A program made the position numbers and the translations under genes. From positions 3,464,501 through 3,528,500 of the forward strand of contig NZ_CP061336.1 in assembly GCF_005473905.2 (NCBI RefSeq): a stretch of 64,000 bases of DNA, given 5' to 3'. The notes under the pieces are model-generated. The model saw nothing but the letters and a program-made list of their open reading frames with translations, was not told the origin of the DNA and made no database searches. This DNA comes from Ruminiclostridium herbifermentans. GTDB lineage: Bacteria > Bacillota > Clostridia > Acetivibrionales > DSM-1351. This document shows, in pieces, positions 8,861-18,944 of this stretch (positions are counted from its first letter, which is position 1; the number at the start of each line of letters is the position of its first letter).

Positions 8861-8920
8861 AAAAAAGTTCCATCATCCTAATTGGTATAATCCCCAATAA
8901 AGATAATGGAACTATTTTTT
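8861..8920. terminator. Bidirectional terminator between ogt and the 89-aa gene
   Basis: AGTTCCAT pairs with ATGGAACT, with an inner ATTGG/CCAAT stem. The hairpin is flanked by AAAAAA on the left and TATTTTTT on the right. Confidence 0.75.
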
Positions 8921-8934
8921 AAGATAATCCATAT

Positions 8935-9468
8935 TTAATTATTTACATACTTTTTCTCTATCTCCAATAATAGCTTTTTTGTTGGCAGTCCATTACGATA
9001 TCCAATTAGCCTCCCATCTGAACCAATAACTCTATGGCATGGAATAAATATAGGAATTGGATTTCTATTATTTGCATTACCTACTGCTCGACTTGCTTTT
9101 TCATTGCCAGCAGCTATTGCTATTTCCTTATAGCTTCTTGTTTCACCGTAAGGTATATCACATAGGCATTTCCATACATTTTTCATAAAAGGAGTTCCCT
9201 CTGGCGCTAAAGGAAGATTAAATACTTGGCGCTTACCCTGGAAATATTCATATAGCTGGCGGTTTGCCTCCCTTAGCAGGTCTGTTTCCTTTATGCTATA
9301 GTTATTTATATAATTATACTGTTCTCGCTTTTCATATTTATGCTTAAGTAAAGCTTTCCCCTGATTCAAAGATATATCAGCTTCAAAAAAAATATTTGTT
9401 ATACTGCCAGCCTCTTCTGCTATGCCAATTTGTCCTATATCAGTCATATAGTAAAAAATACTTTTCAT
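8935..9468 (-). CDS. ogt: Methylated-DNA--[protein]-cysteine S-methyltransferase
   Basis: Suicide repair enzyme that moves the alkyl group from O6-alkylguanine to its own cysteine. The active-site PCHRVIG and downstream GYRNGLPTKK are intact. The conserved winged-helix segment (IPYGETRSYKEIA, then NRNPIPIFIP) precedes them. The length of about 177 aa fits the Ogt class. ATG 9468 is preferred over TTG 9480, which directly abuts the AAAGGA site. The gene is monocistronic and followed by a terminator. Confidence 0.93.
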   Translation of the reverse strand: MKSIFYYMTDIGQIGIAEEAGSITNIFFEADISLNQGKALLKHKYEKREQYNYINNYSIKETDLLREANRQLYEYFQGKRQVFNLPLAPEGTPFMKNVWKCLCDIPYGETRSYKEIAIAAGNEKASRAVGNANNRNPIPIFIPCHRVIGSDGRLIGYRNGLPTKKLLLEIEKKYVNN

Positions 9469-9692
9469 GGTATTAGCCAATTCCTTTCTTAGCGCCCACT
9501 TTCTTTTAAGTTGATTACTTTTTTATTGGCAGCTTAATAATGTATTAACAGCTCCATCTGCTCTGAACTTCCAAAAGAACCAATTTAAAACCAGGAGAGA
9601 TATACCAGCTATGCAAAACTCCTTGCTATATCAGTTTATATATTTGGGGCATAATTCCTTAATTAATACAATATCTTATATACTAGCTTTTA

Positions 9693-11255
9693 CTACTCCT
9701 GATTATTTACCTTATCTCTGAATTCTTTTGGTGACAGACCTGTATTTTTTTTAAATGCCAATGAGAAATAATTTGTATCGTGATATCCTATTTGTTCAGC
9801 TATTTCATATGTTTTAAGTCTTGAATCTGTTAATAGCTGCTTTGCCTTTTCAATACGTTTACGAGTAATATATTCATTACAGCCCTCTCCCATTTCCTTC
9901 TTAAAAAGTCTTGAAAAATAGTTTCGTGCTACGTGAAACTGTTCTGCTAAGGTAAATACAGTTAAGTCCTCACTAAAATGTTGATTTATGTATTCTGTAG
10001 CCGCTTCAACTATTTCATGCATCTGCTTTTTATTAGAATACATTAGCTTCATTATAAACATTTCAGTAAATGCACTGCAATTTTCTATATTGTTACTTTG
10101 CAATGTAGAAATAAATGTTTCCAGCCTGCCATCTGCGGGATTCCCAGTAGTTTTTAGGTATTCCCAATAAAAAGCTGCTGCCAAATCATAAAATTTTTGT
10201 TCAGCACTGTTTTTATTATTTTCTGATGTTCTAACTTCGTTAATATATTTTTTTAAATATTTCTTTACGCTATCTGCATCATTTACATTCTCAAGAATTT
10301 TTTCTTTATAATACAATAACTTATTATCAATAATTACATATGCTTCATGTACACTAGCTGCAGTGTTCTTGTCATTTTCTAAATTATATTGCTTACAATT
10401 TTCATTTGCCTGATTATAAGAAAATGTAATCTCTGACATATTAGAAACTACAGAGCCTATTCCAACTCTTAGAGAAACATCAAACTCAACATTAATTATC
10501 TCCTGAAGCTTTGAAATTTGCTCACTAGTGTCTTCATATTGCGGACATACATAAAAAATTATGACAATATCTCCACTTCGATTTTGAAATGTCCATCCTA
10601 AGTTTTTACTATCCACCATATCAATTATAAAGTTCTTAATGGATATCATAAGCAAATTTTTGTGCTGACGCCACACACTGTCATAAGATATTTCAGGTCT
10701 AATTAATGCCACCTGATAATCACAATCATCATCAAATGCCAGCTTCTCTTTTATATTTACTGTCTCTATATGATTTGCAGCTTTTTCTGTAAGTTCTAAA
10801 AGAGACTTTTCAATTTCCCGCTGGCTATCAATCATTTTCTTTCTGTTAATAATATTATCATTTAACGTAGACTGCATCTCACTTTTTATATTTTCTATCT
10901 GCTGACTGATAGATTTTGTTAACTTGTTTTCATCAACAGGCTTTAGTATAAAATCTTTAACACCAAGAGAACAACTTTTTTGGGCATACTTAAAGTCATC
11001 ATATCCCGTTAAGACAATAACCTTTAGCTTTGGGAGCATTTCAAGCATAAGTCTTGTCATTTCCAAACCGTCCATTTCTGGCATACAAATATCAGTAAGC
11101 ATTATATCAGGTTTTTCAACGCGGGCAATCTCCAATGCCTCCTTACCGCAGGAAGCCGTTAGGATTTTTCCTATTCCTAATTTTTCCCATTCAATTATTC
11201 TATGTAGTCCATTTCGAATTATGATTTCATCATCAACAATTAAAACCTTTAACAA
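9693..11255 (-). CDS. YesN-type response regulator with AraC DNA-binding domain
   Basis: A 520-aa protein with an N-terminal receiver domain: acidic pair DDE at 8-10, phospho-acceptor D55 in LTDICMPEMDG, and the conserved K in KPVDE. A middle ligand or dimer region follows. The C-terminal 100 residues form an AraC/XylS double helix-turn-helix (YFSRLFKKEMG, YEIAEQIGYHDTNYFS). It is paired with the histidine kinase gene 22 bases upstream in the same transcript. TTG at 11255 is used after GGTGA. It is expected to activate the neighbouring sugar ABC transporter genes in response to phosphorylation. Confidence 0.93.
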   Translation of the reverse strand: MLKVLIVDDEIIIRNGLHRIIEWEKLGIGKILTASCGKEALEIARVEKPDIMLTDICMPEMDGLEMTRLMLEMLPKLKVIVLTGYDDFKYAQKSCSLGVKDFILKPVDENKLTKSISQQIENIKSEMQSTLNDNIINRKKMIDSQREIEKSLLELTEKAANHIETVNIKEKLAFDDDCDYQVALIRPEISYDSVWRQHKNLLMISIKNFIIDMVDSKNLGWTFQNRSGDIVIIFYVCPQYEDTSEQISKLQEIINVEFDVSLRVGIGSVVSNMSEITFSYNQANENCKQYNLENDKNTAASVHEAYVIIDNKLLYYKEKILENVNDADSVKKYLKKYINEVRTSENNKNSAEQKFYDLAAAFYWEYLKTTGNPADGRLETFISTLQSNNIENCSAFTEMFIMKLMYSNKKQMHEIVEAATEYINQHFSEDLTVFTLAEQFHVARNYFSRLFKKEMGEGCNEYITRKRIEKAKQLLTDSRLKTYEIAEQIGYHDTNYFSLAFKKNTGLSPKEFRDKVNNQE

Positions 11256-11277
11256 AAAATATCACCAACCATTTCAA

Positions 11278-13044
11278 TTATGTTTTCATATGGAGCCTTA
11301 CATTTGCTGTAACGCCTCCATATTCATTGCTTTCATAAAAAATTCCATATGGTTCACCAAAAAACAGTTTAATTCTGCGATGAACATTTCTCACACCATA
11401 TCCCCCAGTACTTGATTCATTATCCTCAAGAGTTTTATTTAAATTACTAATTTGACTTTCAGACATGCCTACACCGTTATCGATAACTTTTACAATTAAA
11501 TCTTCCTCATCCTTTATAGCAGTTATCTTAATAAAACCCTTTACTGGCTTTTCCTTCAAGCCATGATAAATTGCGTTTTCAACTAAAGGCTGCAGAGTCA
11601 TTTTAGGTATTTTTACATCATTAAATTCTTCTGGAATATCAATATAGCTTTCCATTTTGTCCTTATATCGAATCTCCTGTATAGTCATATAATTTTCAAC
11701 ATGCTCTGCTTCATTTTTTAATGGGATAATGTCTTCGCCACCACTTAAGCTTATCCGATAAAAACCAGCTAGAGCTTTTACCATTGTGGAAATATCATAA
11801 TTCCCTCCAAGAAGTGCTTGCCAGTGTATTGATTCCAACGTATTATATAAAAAATGAGGATTTATTTGAGCTTGAAGTGCTTTAAATTCTATTTCCTTTA
11901 GTTGCCTCTGTTCATCATAAATCTTTTCCATTAATACCTTAATCTGCTCCACCATTATATTGAACCCATCTGAAACCTGACTAAAATCATATCCATAGGG
12001 CGATAACTCAATACGTGTAGTAAAGTCTCCATTTGAAACCATAGACATTCTATAAATCAATTCATCAAAGGGCCTTAAAAGTCTTTTACTAAAAATAAAT
12101 GATATAAATATTGCAACTATAACAGTTAAAAGTACAATAAATAGTATAATAACTAGAAGAACATTGTTATCTCTGAGTATATAGCTTAGTGGAAGTGTTC
12201 CTACTACATACCAATCCCAATCTTCAAAGTATTTATACATAACAAGCTTTCCATCTATCTCAATTGAGCCGTCTTGCTTATTTAATATTTTTTTTAGATT
12301 TGCGTCAGTTGATATTTTACTTTTATCATTATGAGAAACAATTGTTCCATTACTATTAATAATAAAGGTTTCAAGAGGAAGATTAGTATTTCCATGAGAA
12401 TAAAACCTTGTAAGCGTTTCCTCTGTAACAGATAAACAAAGCATACCTATTGGCTTTTTTATTTTATACTTATCAAATATTGGCTGGTAAATTGCAAAAG
12501 TGTATTTGCTGTTATTAATAGGATCCTTTCGGAAACTGACCTTAATTGGGCTTCCAGTAATATTTTCATTGGAAAGATATCTCCTCACATTTGAATAATC
12601 AGCATTTCTTCCTGCCTTTGTTGGCCCTAAATATAGTATTTTGTCATCCATAGCTTTATAAAGATATATGTAGAAAAGGTTATCTTTTGATTCAAATACA
12701 TTTGACATTGTCTGATAAACATCATCAACAATGTTAGTAAACTCCATTGTGTTTTCAGCACGCATTGAAAGATACTCCTGCAGGCTTTTATCAGTTACAA
12801 AACTATCAGGTGTTCTTTCAATCTGATTTAAAAAATTTTGAAGATTTAATGTGTTCTGTTCAAGCTGCAGCATGGTCATATCTTTTGCTTGCTGCTTTAT
12901 AGAACGACTGGTTACGATATATGAACATGCAAATACTATTAAAACAGTTATACAAATTGTTATAACAAGATAGTATGTAAGTTTAAATCTAAATGGCATT
13001 TTCTTTATATTAATCCTTGCTGATTGCAGTAACCTGTTTTTCAT
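11278..13044 (-). CDS. YesM-type sensor histidine kinase
   Basis: Two transmembrane segments (near residues 25-45 and 290-315) bracket a roughly 240-residue extracytoplasmic sensor of Cache type. A HAMP segment follows, then the His_kinase domain with QINPHFLYNTLE carrying the phosphorylated histidine. The ATPase N-box LVENAIYHG and DNGVGM are intact. ATG 13044 lies 5 bases after GGAGG; an in-frame GTG at 13056 is inside the ribosome site. It is encoded between a solute-binding lipoprotein and its response regulator, which suggests that the lipoprotein presents sugar to the sensor domain. Confidence 0.93.
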   Translation of the reverse strand: MKNRLLQSARINIKKMPFRFKLTYYLVITICITVLIVFACSYIVTSRSIKQQAKDMTMLQLEQNTLNLQNFLNQIERTPDSFVTDKSLQEYLSMRAENTMEFTNIVDDVYQTMSNVFESKDNLFYIYLYKAMDDKILYLGPTKAGRNADYSNVRRYLSNENITGSPIKVSFRKDPINNSKYTFAIYQPIFDKYKIKKPIGMLCLSVTEETLTRFYSHGNTNLPLETFIINSNGTIVSHNDKSKISTDANLKKILNKQDGSIEIDGKLVMYKYFEDWDWYVVGTLPLSYILRDNNVLLVIILFIVLLTVIVAIFISFIFSKRLLRPFDELIYRMSMVSNGDFTTRIELSPYGYDFSQVSDGFNIMVEQIKVLMEKIYDEQRQLKEIEFKALQAQINPHFLYNTLESIHWQALLGGNYDISTMVKALAGFYRISLSGGEDIIPLKNEAEHVENYMTIQEIRYKDKMESYIDIPEEFNDVKIPKMTLQPLVENAIYHGLKEKPVKGFIKITAIKDEEDLIVKVIDNGVGMSESQISNLNKTLEDNESSTGGYGVRNVHRRIKLFFGEPYGIFYESNEYGGVTANVRLHMKT

Positions 13045-13095
13045 TCTAACCTCCACAACAACTTTAGTAAATAATTAAAGTATAACTATCACACA

Positions 13096-14391
13096 TTAGT
13101 TTGAGTAATATTGTTTTGCAACCTCTTCCATGGCCTCAGCAGCAGCTTTGGGGTCCTCACCGCCAAATATCTGCCTAGTTAATGACAAATGTGCATCTGA
13201 CAGTTTTAAAGGAAGATATTGATCATACCAAAATTGAACATTTGGAGATTGGTTTATATACTCTAATATTTTATTTGTTAGCGGATCTGTTATTTTAAGA
13301 TCATTAACAGGAGGTATCTTACCTGCAGCAATTCTCTTCTCTACAGCTATATCATCAATTAAATATTTTATAAGCTGAAAAGCCTCGTCTTTATGGGCAC
13401 AGGAATTTGCTATTGCATAATAGTTGTCTCCTAATGTACCAATTGTATTTCTTGCATCACCCTTCCCCCCTTCAATAGCTGGGAACGGAAATACCCCTAC
13501 TTTATCCAAAAACTCAGGTTTTTCGTATTTTAATGTGCTTAAAAACCAACTTCCTGCTAACATCATAGCAGCAGAGTTATTATACATTAGGTCACGTGCA
13601 TCACCTGCATCCTCATCCATCCAATTAAATCCTTCTGGAAATGCTCCCATATTAACTAATTGCTGTACCATTTCACCAGCTTTAACAAAAGCTTTGTCGC
13701 TAAATGAGCCTCCGTCTTTTCTATTTGCTGCATTATCAAATATAGATGGTCCACCCAATCTGTCCACAAAGTACATATAGAACATTGAGCCTGTCCACGC
13801 CGTTCTATTAGCTAATGCAAATGGAATATACCCATTTCTCTTTAACTTGGTAATAACTTCTAGTAGTTGTTCATATGTATCTGGAGGAGTAATATTCAAA
13901 GCGTTAAATATGTCTTTATTATAAAAAATAAGTGCAATTGACATATTTTCAACAGGAACTGCCCATATACCATTTTCATCTGTAACCATTTTTAAAGCTT
14001 TTTCATTGAATCTTGAACTATAATTGTCTTGCAGCATATATTTCTCTAGATTAACAATTTCACCAATACTAATATACTCATTTAGTGTACCTCCTGACCA
14101 TGTAGGAAAAACATCTGGCATTTGGTTAGTAGCTACACATACTGATAACTTATTCTTATAAAGATCATTTGGTATTTTCTCTTGAATTACTTGATAATCA
14201 GTATTGTTTTGTTCAAACCGCATTATAGAATCGTCTATCACAAGATTAACGGCTGAATCTCCCTGAATGGTATACAAAGTTAATTGTTTTTTTTGACGTT
14301 TCTGCACATCCATATTATGCCCATTATAAAAACAACCGGTACAAGTTATCAATAGCAAAAAAGCAAAAAGGGATTTTAGTGCTTTTCTCAT
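13096..14391 (-). CDS. Two-component-linked extracellular solute-binding lipoprotein
   Basis: A 431-aa family 1 (sugar) binding protein with a lipoprotein signal peptide and acceptor Cys at about position 20 (ITCTGC). It shares long stretches with the ABC importer's own binding protein at 17224-18558, including WTGSM, GSWFLST and the block FPFPAIEGGKGD. Because it is cotranscribed with kinase and regulator but not with permeases, it may act as a sensing subunit rather than a transport subunit. GGAGG lies 5 bases before the ATG. Ligand is unknown, probably an oligosaccharide. Confidence 0.88.
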   Translation of the reverse strand: MRKALKSLFAFLLLITCTGCFYNGHNMDVQKRQKKQLTLYTIQGDSAVNLVIDDSIMRFEQNNTDYQVIQEKIPNDLYKNKLSVCVATNQMPDVFPTWSGGTLNEYISIGEIVNLEKYMLQDNYSSRFNEKALKMVTDENGIWAVPVENMSIALIFYNKDIFNALNITPPDTYEQLLEVITKLKRNGYIPFALANRTAWTGSMFYMYFVDRLGGPSIFDNAANRKDGGSFSDKAFVKAGEMVQQLVNMGAFPEGFNWMDEDAGDARDLMYNNSAAMMLAGSWFLSTLKYEKPEFLDKVGVFPFPAIEGGKGDARNTIGTLGDNYYAIANSCAHKDEAFQLIKYLIDDIAVEKRIAAGKIPPVNDLKITDPLTNKILEYINQSPNVQFWYDQYLPLKLSDAHLSLTRQIFGGEDPKAAAEAMEEVAKQYYSN

Positions 14392-15041
14392 GTAAACCTC
14401 CGCGCTTTATATTTAGATTCACAAAAAAATTCTATTACTAAAGGATTACTAATTACCTAAGTCTTAGAACTCTTATACAAGTCAAAATAAACGTTTTCAC
14501 ACATAACCTAAGAAAGAAAATCAGCTTTGCTCAAATTTTAAGATATATATTAATATACAAAAGCGAATTATATTGTTTGCTGCAAAGAACTGCTAACTCA
14601 CAATCAAAATCCTCGCATTTATTCCACATCCAAGAATAGCAAAAAAGTAGATATTTCACTTTTCAATCCCTAAATATTGGAATCATTTTATCTAGAAATT
14701 ATTCTACAACACGTAATTTAAGTTTAGTACTACAATTGCCTTTGTATTACTCGTAAAACATAAAAGTTCTATAATCTAAAAAAATTTAGACATAGGATAC
14801 ATATATTATATACTATGTCTAATAACTTTCCAATTTTTAAATTATATGACACCTAAACTAAACTGAAATTTTCATTACAATATTTTCAATAATATTTTCA
14901 CTGTAATAAAGTTTCATTTAATTTAGGTGAGTAAGCAAAGCGGGAGATAATCTCACCGTCTAATATTCAAAGTGGTGTCCCCAACTTATTGAAGTGGGGA
15001 TTGATTTCTTGCCTCATCATATTGTCTTTTATATTACAAAA
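14392..15041. other. 650-base intergenic region with two hairpins
   Basis: The stretch next to 14392 should hold the promoter of the regulatory operon. At 14926-14957 GGTGAG pairs with CTCACC. At 14979-14999 CCCCAACTT pairs with AAGTGGGG around a four-base loop. Both follow the permease operon and may end it. Their appearance recalls the right ends of IS200/IS605 elements, but no transposase is present. The remainder is AT-rich with no frame. Confidence 0.5.
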
Positions 15042-15875
15042 TTAGCCCTTTACAGCTCCAGCCATCATACCTTTTATTAATTTATCTTGTCCTATTGCAA
15101 ATGCAATAATCATTGGTATAGCACTGAATGTCAAAACAGCCATTATCAATGGTATGTTAGCTTGATACTGTCCTTGATACTCCCATATAGAAAGTGGTAA
15201 TGTTCTGCTTTTAGGTGACTGAGTTAATACAAGTGCAAAGCTGAATTCATTCCACATATTTACACTGTTATAAATTGCAAGAGTAGCTAACCCCGGCTTA
15301 GATAACGGAAGAATTATATTAAAAAATGTTCTAAACTTACCGCAACCATCTATTTCCGCTGATTCCTCAAGTTCATTTGGAATTTCTGCCATAAAGCTGG
15401 TTAGAATAAAAACAGAAATAGGGAGGTTAAATGCAACATATGGACCAATCAATGCAGCTATACTGTCATAAAGTCCAATTTTCTGTGTCAATTGAAATAC
15501 TGGTAATAATGTTACATGTATAGGTACTGCCATAGCTGCTACTACAACAGCAAATAATGGTTTATTAAGCTTAAACTTAAATCTGGAAAAGGGATAAGAT
15601 GCAAATGAGGCTGTAATTAAGATTAATACAAGCGAAATTGCAACTACCGTTAAACTATTAAGTAAGTAGCTTGGGAAATTACTTTCTATAACTTCCTTTA
15701 AGTTATCCAAATAAAATCCCTTTGGCATTGCAAACACTCCAGATGTAAACAACTCAAACTGCTCTTTAAAAGCTGATGCAACCATAAAATAAAAAGGTGC
15801 TCCAGTTACAAATAACCAAACAATTGCAAGTATTCCTGCTATAATTTTTCCGATGGTAATTTTTTTCTTTTTCAT
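15042..15875 (-). CDS. Carbohydrate ABC transporter permease (MalG/UgpE type)
   Basis: A 277-aa inner-membrane protein with six hydrophobic segments. The EAA loop (EESAEIDGCGKFRTFFNIILPLSKPG, quoted as its ends EESAEIDG and LPLSKPG) docks the ATPase. The C-terminal KGMMAGAVKG is typical of MalG-like subunits. The ATG follows the TAA of the upstream permease by 4 bases, so the pair is translated together. No ATP-binding subunit is encoded nearby; a shared MsmX/UgpC-like ATPase elsewhere is likely. Confidence 0.93.
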   Translation of the reverse strand: MKKKKITIGKIIAGILAIVWLFVTGAPFYFMVASAFKEQFELFTSGVFAMPKGFYLDNLKEVIESNFPSYLLNSLTVVAISLVLILITASFASYPFSRFKFKLNKPLFAVVVAAMAVPIHVTLLPVFQLTQKIGLYDSIAALIGPYVAFNLPISVFILTSFMAEIPNELEESAEIDGCGKFRTFFNIILPLSKPGLATLAIYNSVNMWNEFSFALVLTQSPKSRTLPLSIWEYQGQYQANIPLIMAVLTFSAIPMIIAFAIGQDKLIKGMMAGAVKG

Positions 15876-15879
15876 CTCA

Positions 15880-16782
15880 TTAAGCCTCCTCTTTTCCGTT
15901 TATGGCCTTAAGAGTCAATAATGCGATAGCAGTAATTATAATAAACATTGCTGACGCTACAGTAGATCCATATCCCATTTTCATAATCTGAAAAGCATTT
16001 TTATACATGTAAGTAGCCATTAACTCTGTAGCACCATTAGGTCCACCTTGAGTCATAACATAAATCAAATCAAAGTATTTTAATGAACCAACTAGTGATA
16101 ATACTGCGGCACTCTTTATAGTACCTTTCATGCTAGGAAGTGCAATTTTCCAGAAATATTGACCACGTGTTGCTCCATCAATAATAGCAGCTTCATATAA
16201 TTCAACAGGTATTGAACTTAATCCAGCTAAAAAATATACCATATAAAACGGAATGAACTGCCAACATATAACAGCGATTACTGCATATATAGCATATGTA
16301 GTATTACCTAGCAGGTCAACCATACCTTCGCCACCAAATAAAGTGTCAATAGCACTAATTATTCCAAACTGCGGATCATAAGCATATCTGAATAAGAATC
16401 CAACAGCAACTGATGACATAAGCATTGGTAAGAAATATATCATTTTAAGAATGTTCAGCTTCTTTCCGCCAACATCTAGGAAAAAAGCAATTGCCATAGC
16501 TATTGGCAGCTGTATTATTATTGATAGAATTACAATAATAATATTATTAAAAAATGCCTTATAAAAAACACTATCAGTTAGTAGAACTTTCCAATTTTCT
16601 AAACCAATAAAGTTTCTATTGGAGCTGATACCATTCCATTCATGAAGGCTTAACCAAAATGAATCAGCTATAGGATAAATAATAAAAACTGTGATAAAGA
16701 AGAATACTGGAACGAGAAACACAGTTGATACAATAGCAGTATTTCTTTTTTTGTTGTATGACAGTGAGCGTGCAGCGTTCAT
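15880..16782 (-). CDS. Sugar ABC transporter permease (MalF/UgpA type)
   Basis: A 300-aa six-span membrane protein. An N-terminal FLVPVFFFITVFIIYP segment and an EAA loop containing YEAAIIDGATRGQYFWKIALP are typical of the first permease of family 1 sugar importers. A ribosome site (GGAAGG) precedes ATG 16782. It lies between the binding-protein gene, from which it is separated by hairpins, and its partner permease, 4 bases downstream. Confidence 0.93.
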   Translation of the reverse strand: MNAARSLSYNKKRNTAIVSTVFLVPVFFFITVFIIYPIADSFWLSLHEWNGISSNRNFIGLENWKVLLTDSVFYKAFFNNIIIVILSIIIQLPIAMAIAFFLDVGGKKLNILKMIYFLPMLMSSVAVGFLFRYAYDPQFGIISAIDTLFGGEGMVDLLGNTTYAIYAVIAVICWQFIPFYMVYFLAGLSSIPVELYEAAIIDGATRGQYFWKIALPSMKGTIKSAAVLSLVGSLKYFDLIYVMTQGGPNGATELMATYMYKNAFQIMKMGYGSTVASAMFIIITAIALLTLKAINGKEEA

Positions 16783-16982
16783 TTTTATTTTCCTTCCTAT
16801 ATTATAGATTTGTAAATATTCTGATTATAAGTTGTAATTAGTACTTGAAATATCATCTCCCGATATATGATATCCAAGTATTAAATTGACCTTTTAATCT
16901 AAGAATCATTTATCCATTTGCCCTATTTCATTACAATACTCATAATCTTAGCTGAACTAAAATTGTAATAGGGTATTGGATA

Positions 16983-17036
16983 AAATAATTGATTGGACAC
17001 TTATGATGCGCGCATAAGCACCCAACCAATTATTTG
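16983..17036 (-). terminator. Hairpin between binding-protein and permease genes
   Basis: AAATAATTG...ATTGG pairs with CCAACCAATTATTT, with an inner CTTATG/CATAAG stem. On the minus strand it is followed by TTTTATCC. It probably works as a leaky terminator or mRNA stabiliser that makes the binding protein more abundant than the permeases. Confidence 0.65.
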
Positions 17037-17137
17037 GAGGTAATCATTTCTATTTTACTAAGTCAATTAACATAATAAACTGTCAAATCATTTATTAATA
17101 TAATTTGAGTAATATAATATTCATAATAATCCCAAAC

Positions 17138-17203
17138 TTGCTGAAACCATATTACAAAATTCTTATAGTATTCTAATCACCCTATTCCATATGGTTTCAG
17201 CAA
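17138..17203 (-). repeat. Perfect 15-bp inverted repeat after the binding-protein gene
   Basis: TTGCTGAAACCATAT (17138-17152) pairs perfectly with ATATGGTTTCAGCAA (17189-17203) across a 36-base AT-rich loop, 21 bases after the stop codon. It has no strong T run, so transcript stabilisation is the likelier role. Confidence 0.7.
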
Positions 17204-17223
17204 TAATTGACTCAAATGATTTT

Positions 17224-18558
17224 TTACTTCTTTGCTGCAAGTGCTTCCATTTCTTTATTTACTTCTTCTGGAGTCTTTGATAATCCAAATAATGCTTGTG
17301 ATGTATCTTTGTGAAGCTGAGCTAACTCAGGTGATAGATACTGGTCATACCATAACTGAACTGTAGGAGCCTTTTGTACAGCATCTAAAACTTCTTGTAG
17401 ACGTGGATCGCTAACAGTTACACCTTTTATTGGTGGTATTCTTCCAGCTTCAATACGTTTAGCAGCAGCTGTATCGTCTATCATATATGTAATAGCTTTA
17501 AATGCTGCAGCTACATCTTTGCAGCTTGAAGCTACTGAATAGAAGTTATCACCAACAGTACCTAGACATGCATTAGGATCTCCCTTACCACCTTCAACAG
17601 CTGGGAATGGGAATGAACCAACCTTCTCTAAGAATTCTTTGTTTTCACCAGCAACTGTTGAAAGGAACCATGAACCCATAAGTGTCATAGCAGCTTTTTC
17701 TGTATATAAAAGTGTACGTGATTGTCCTGAGTCTTCATCTGTTCCATTGAAGCCCTTATTGAAGTAATCTTTCTTAACCCATTCCTGTAGTTTTGTACCA
17801 GCCTGAGTAAATGCTTCATCTTCAAATGAACCAGTACGGTTAGCAGCCTTATTAAATGCTTCTGCGCTTCCGTAACGATCAACGAGGTAGCAATACCACA
17901 TTGAACCTGTCCACTGAGTCTTATTAGCTAGTGAGAAAGGAATAATTCCATTAGACTTCAATGTATCAGCAACTTTTTCAAGTTCTGAAATTGTCTTTGG
18001 AACCTGAAGATTATATTTTGCAAATAGATCTTTGTTGTAGAACATCATAGCTACTGAAGTGTTCTCAACTGGTATAGCCCATAATTTATCATTATATGTA
18101 ACTTGGTTAATAGCAGCATCCATAAAGCGACCCTTATAGTCATTTTCATTCATATAAGATGTTAAATCAGCTATTACTTCAGCATTAACATATTCTATCA
18201 TTGGACCACCTGTCCAGTGAGGGAAAATATCTGGTGCTGAATTTGAGCTTATTGCTATTTGTAGCTTTTGTTTGAAAGCATCATTCTGCATTGGAGTTAC
18301 TACAACTTCATAATTTGGATTATCTGCTGAGAAACGTTTCATACTGTCCTCAATGATAGCTGGCATAGGATCTGTAGTCTGAATATGCCATAAATTAAAA
18401 GTAACCTTTTCACCTGTTGCTGGTGTAGATGCTTGCGCTGTAGTATCTGTTGCAGTATTTGTTGGTTCAGAAACCTTTTCACCACCACAACCTACAATTG
18501 AAACTGTCATCGCAGCTGCTAAAACTGCAGCAAGTGATTTTCTTATAACCTTATTCAT
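17224..18558 (-). CDS. ABC transporter sugar-binding lipoprotein
   Basis: Extracellular solute-binding protein family 1, 444 aa. The signal peptide ends in a clear lipobox (IVGC, Cys24), followed by a Thr/Ala-rich linker. FYNKD, WTGSM, GSWFLST and FPFPAVEGGKGD are shared with the sensor-linked paralogue at 13096-14391. It delivers sugar to the two permeases encoded downstream. AGGAGG lies upstream of ATG 18558. Ligand is not determinable from sequence. Confidence 0.93.
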   Translation of the reverse strand: MNKVIRKSLAAVLAAAMTVSIVGCGGEKVSEPTNTATDTTAQASTPATGEKVTFNLWHIQTTDPMPAIIEDSMKRFSADNPNYEVVVTPMQNDAFKQKLQIAISSNSAPDIFPHWTGGPMIEYVNAEVIADLTSYMNENDYKGRFMDAAINQVTYNDKLWAIPVENTSVAMMFYNKDLFAKYNLQVPKTISELEKVADTLKSNGIIPFSLANKTQWTGSMWYCYLVDRYGSAEAFNKAANRTGSFEDEAFTQAGTKLQEWVKKDYFNKGFNGTDEDSGQSRTLLYTEKAAMTLMGSWFLSTVAGENKEFLEKVGSFPFPAVEGGKGDPNACLGTVGDNFYSVASSCKDVAAAFKAITYMIDDTAAAKRIEAGRIPPIKGVTVSDPRLQEVLDAVQKAPTVQLWYDQYLSPELAQLHKDTSQALFGLSKTPEEVNKEMEALAAKK

Positions 18559-18944
18559 TTTCCTGCCTCCTTTTATATTTGTGTTTAGAATAACATAAGT
18601 TTTTTTTTAATTATATTTATAAAAGTTACTATTCCATATAATTTTGTTACATTTTATTGGCAAAAAAGTCACATAATTATATAAACATTTTCTATTTAAA
18701 ATGTAAAATCATACTTCTATATATTTGTCTTCCCACCATAGAGCAAAACCGGAAAACACCTTTAAATACTGCATATAAAGCGCTTAGAAATGTATGCCTT
18801 AAGATAATACATATGATATTATTCTAAATTTATGAAATAGTATTATATATTCTAATTACATAGGAAGTATACCAAATATAATTATATTTATTAAATTTTT
18901 TATTGTCATCATATGTGAAATAAAAATACTGGGCAGTTGCAAAT
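18559..18944. other. Promoter region of the sugar importer
   Basis: AT-rich upstream region of the binding-protein gene. No confident -35/-10 pair, cre operator or riboswitch was identified. The inverted-repeat element copy B follows. Confidence 0.4.

Noticed and set aside
9693..11415. Plus-strand frames opposite the response regulator and kinase
   Set aside because: They are antisense shadows of well-identified genes, with no ribosome sites.
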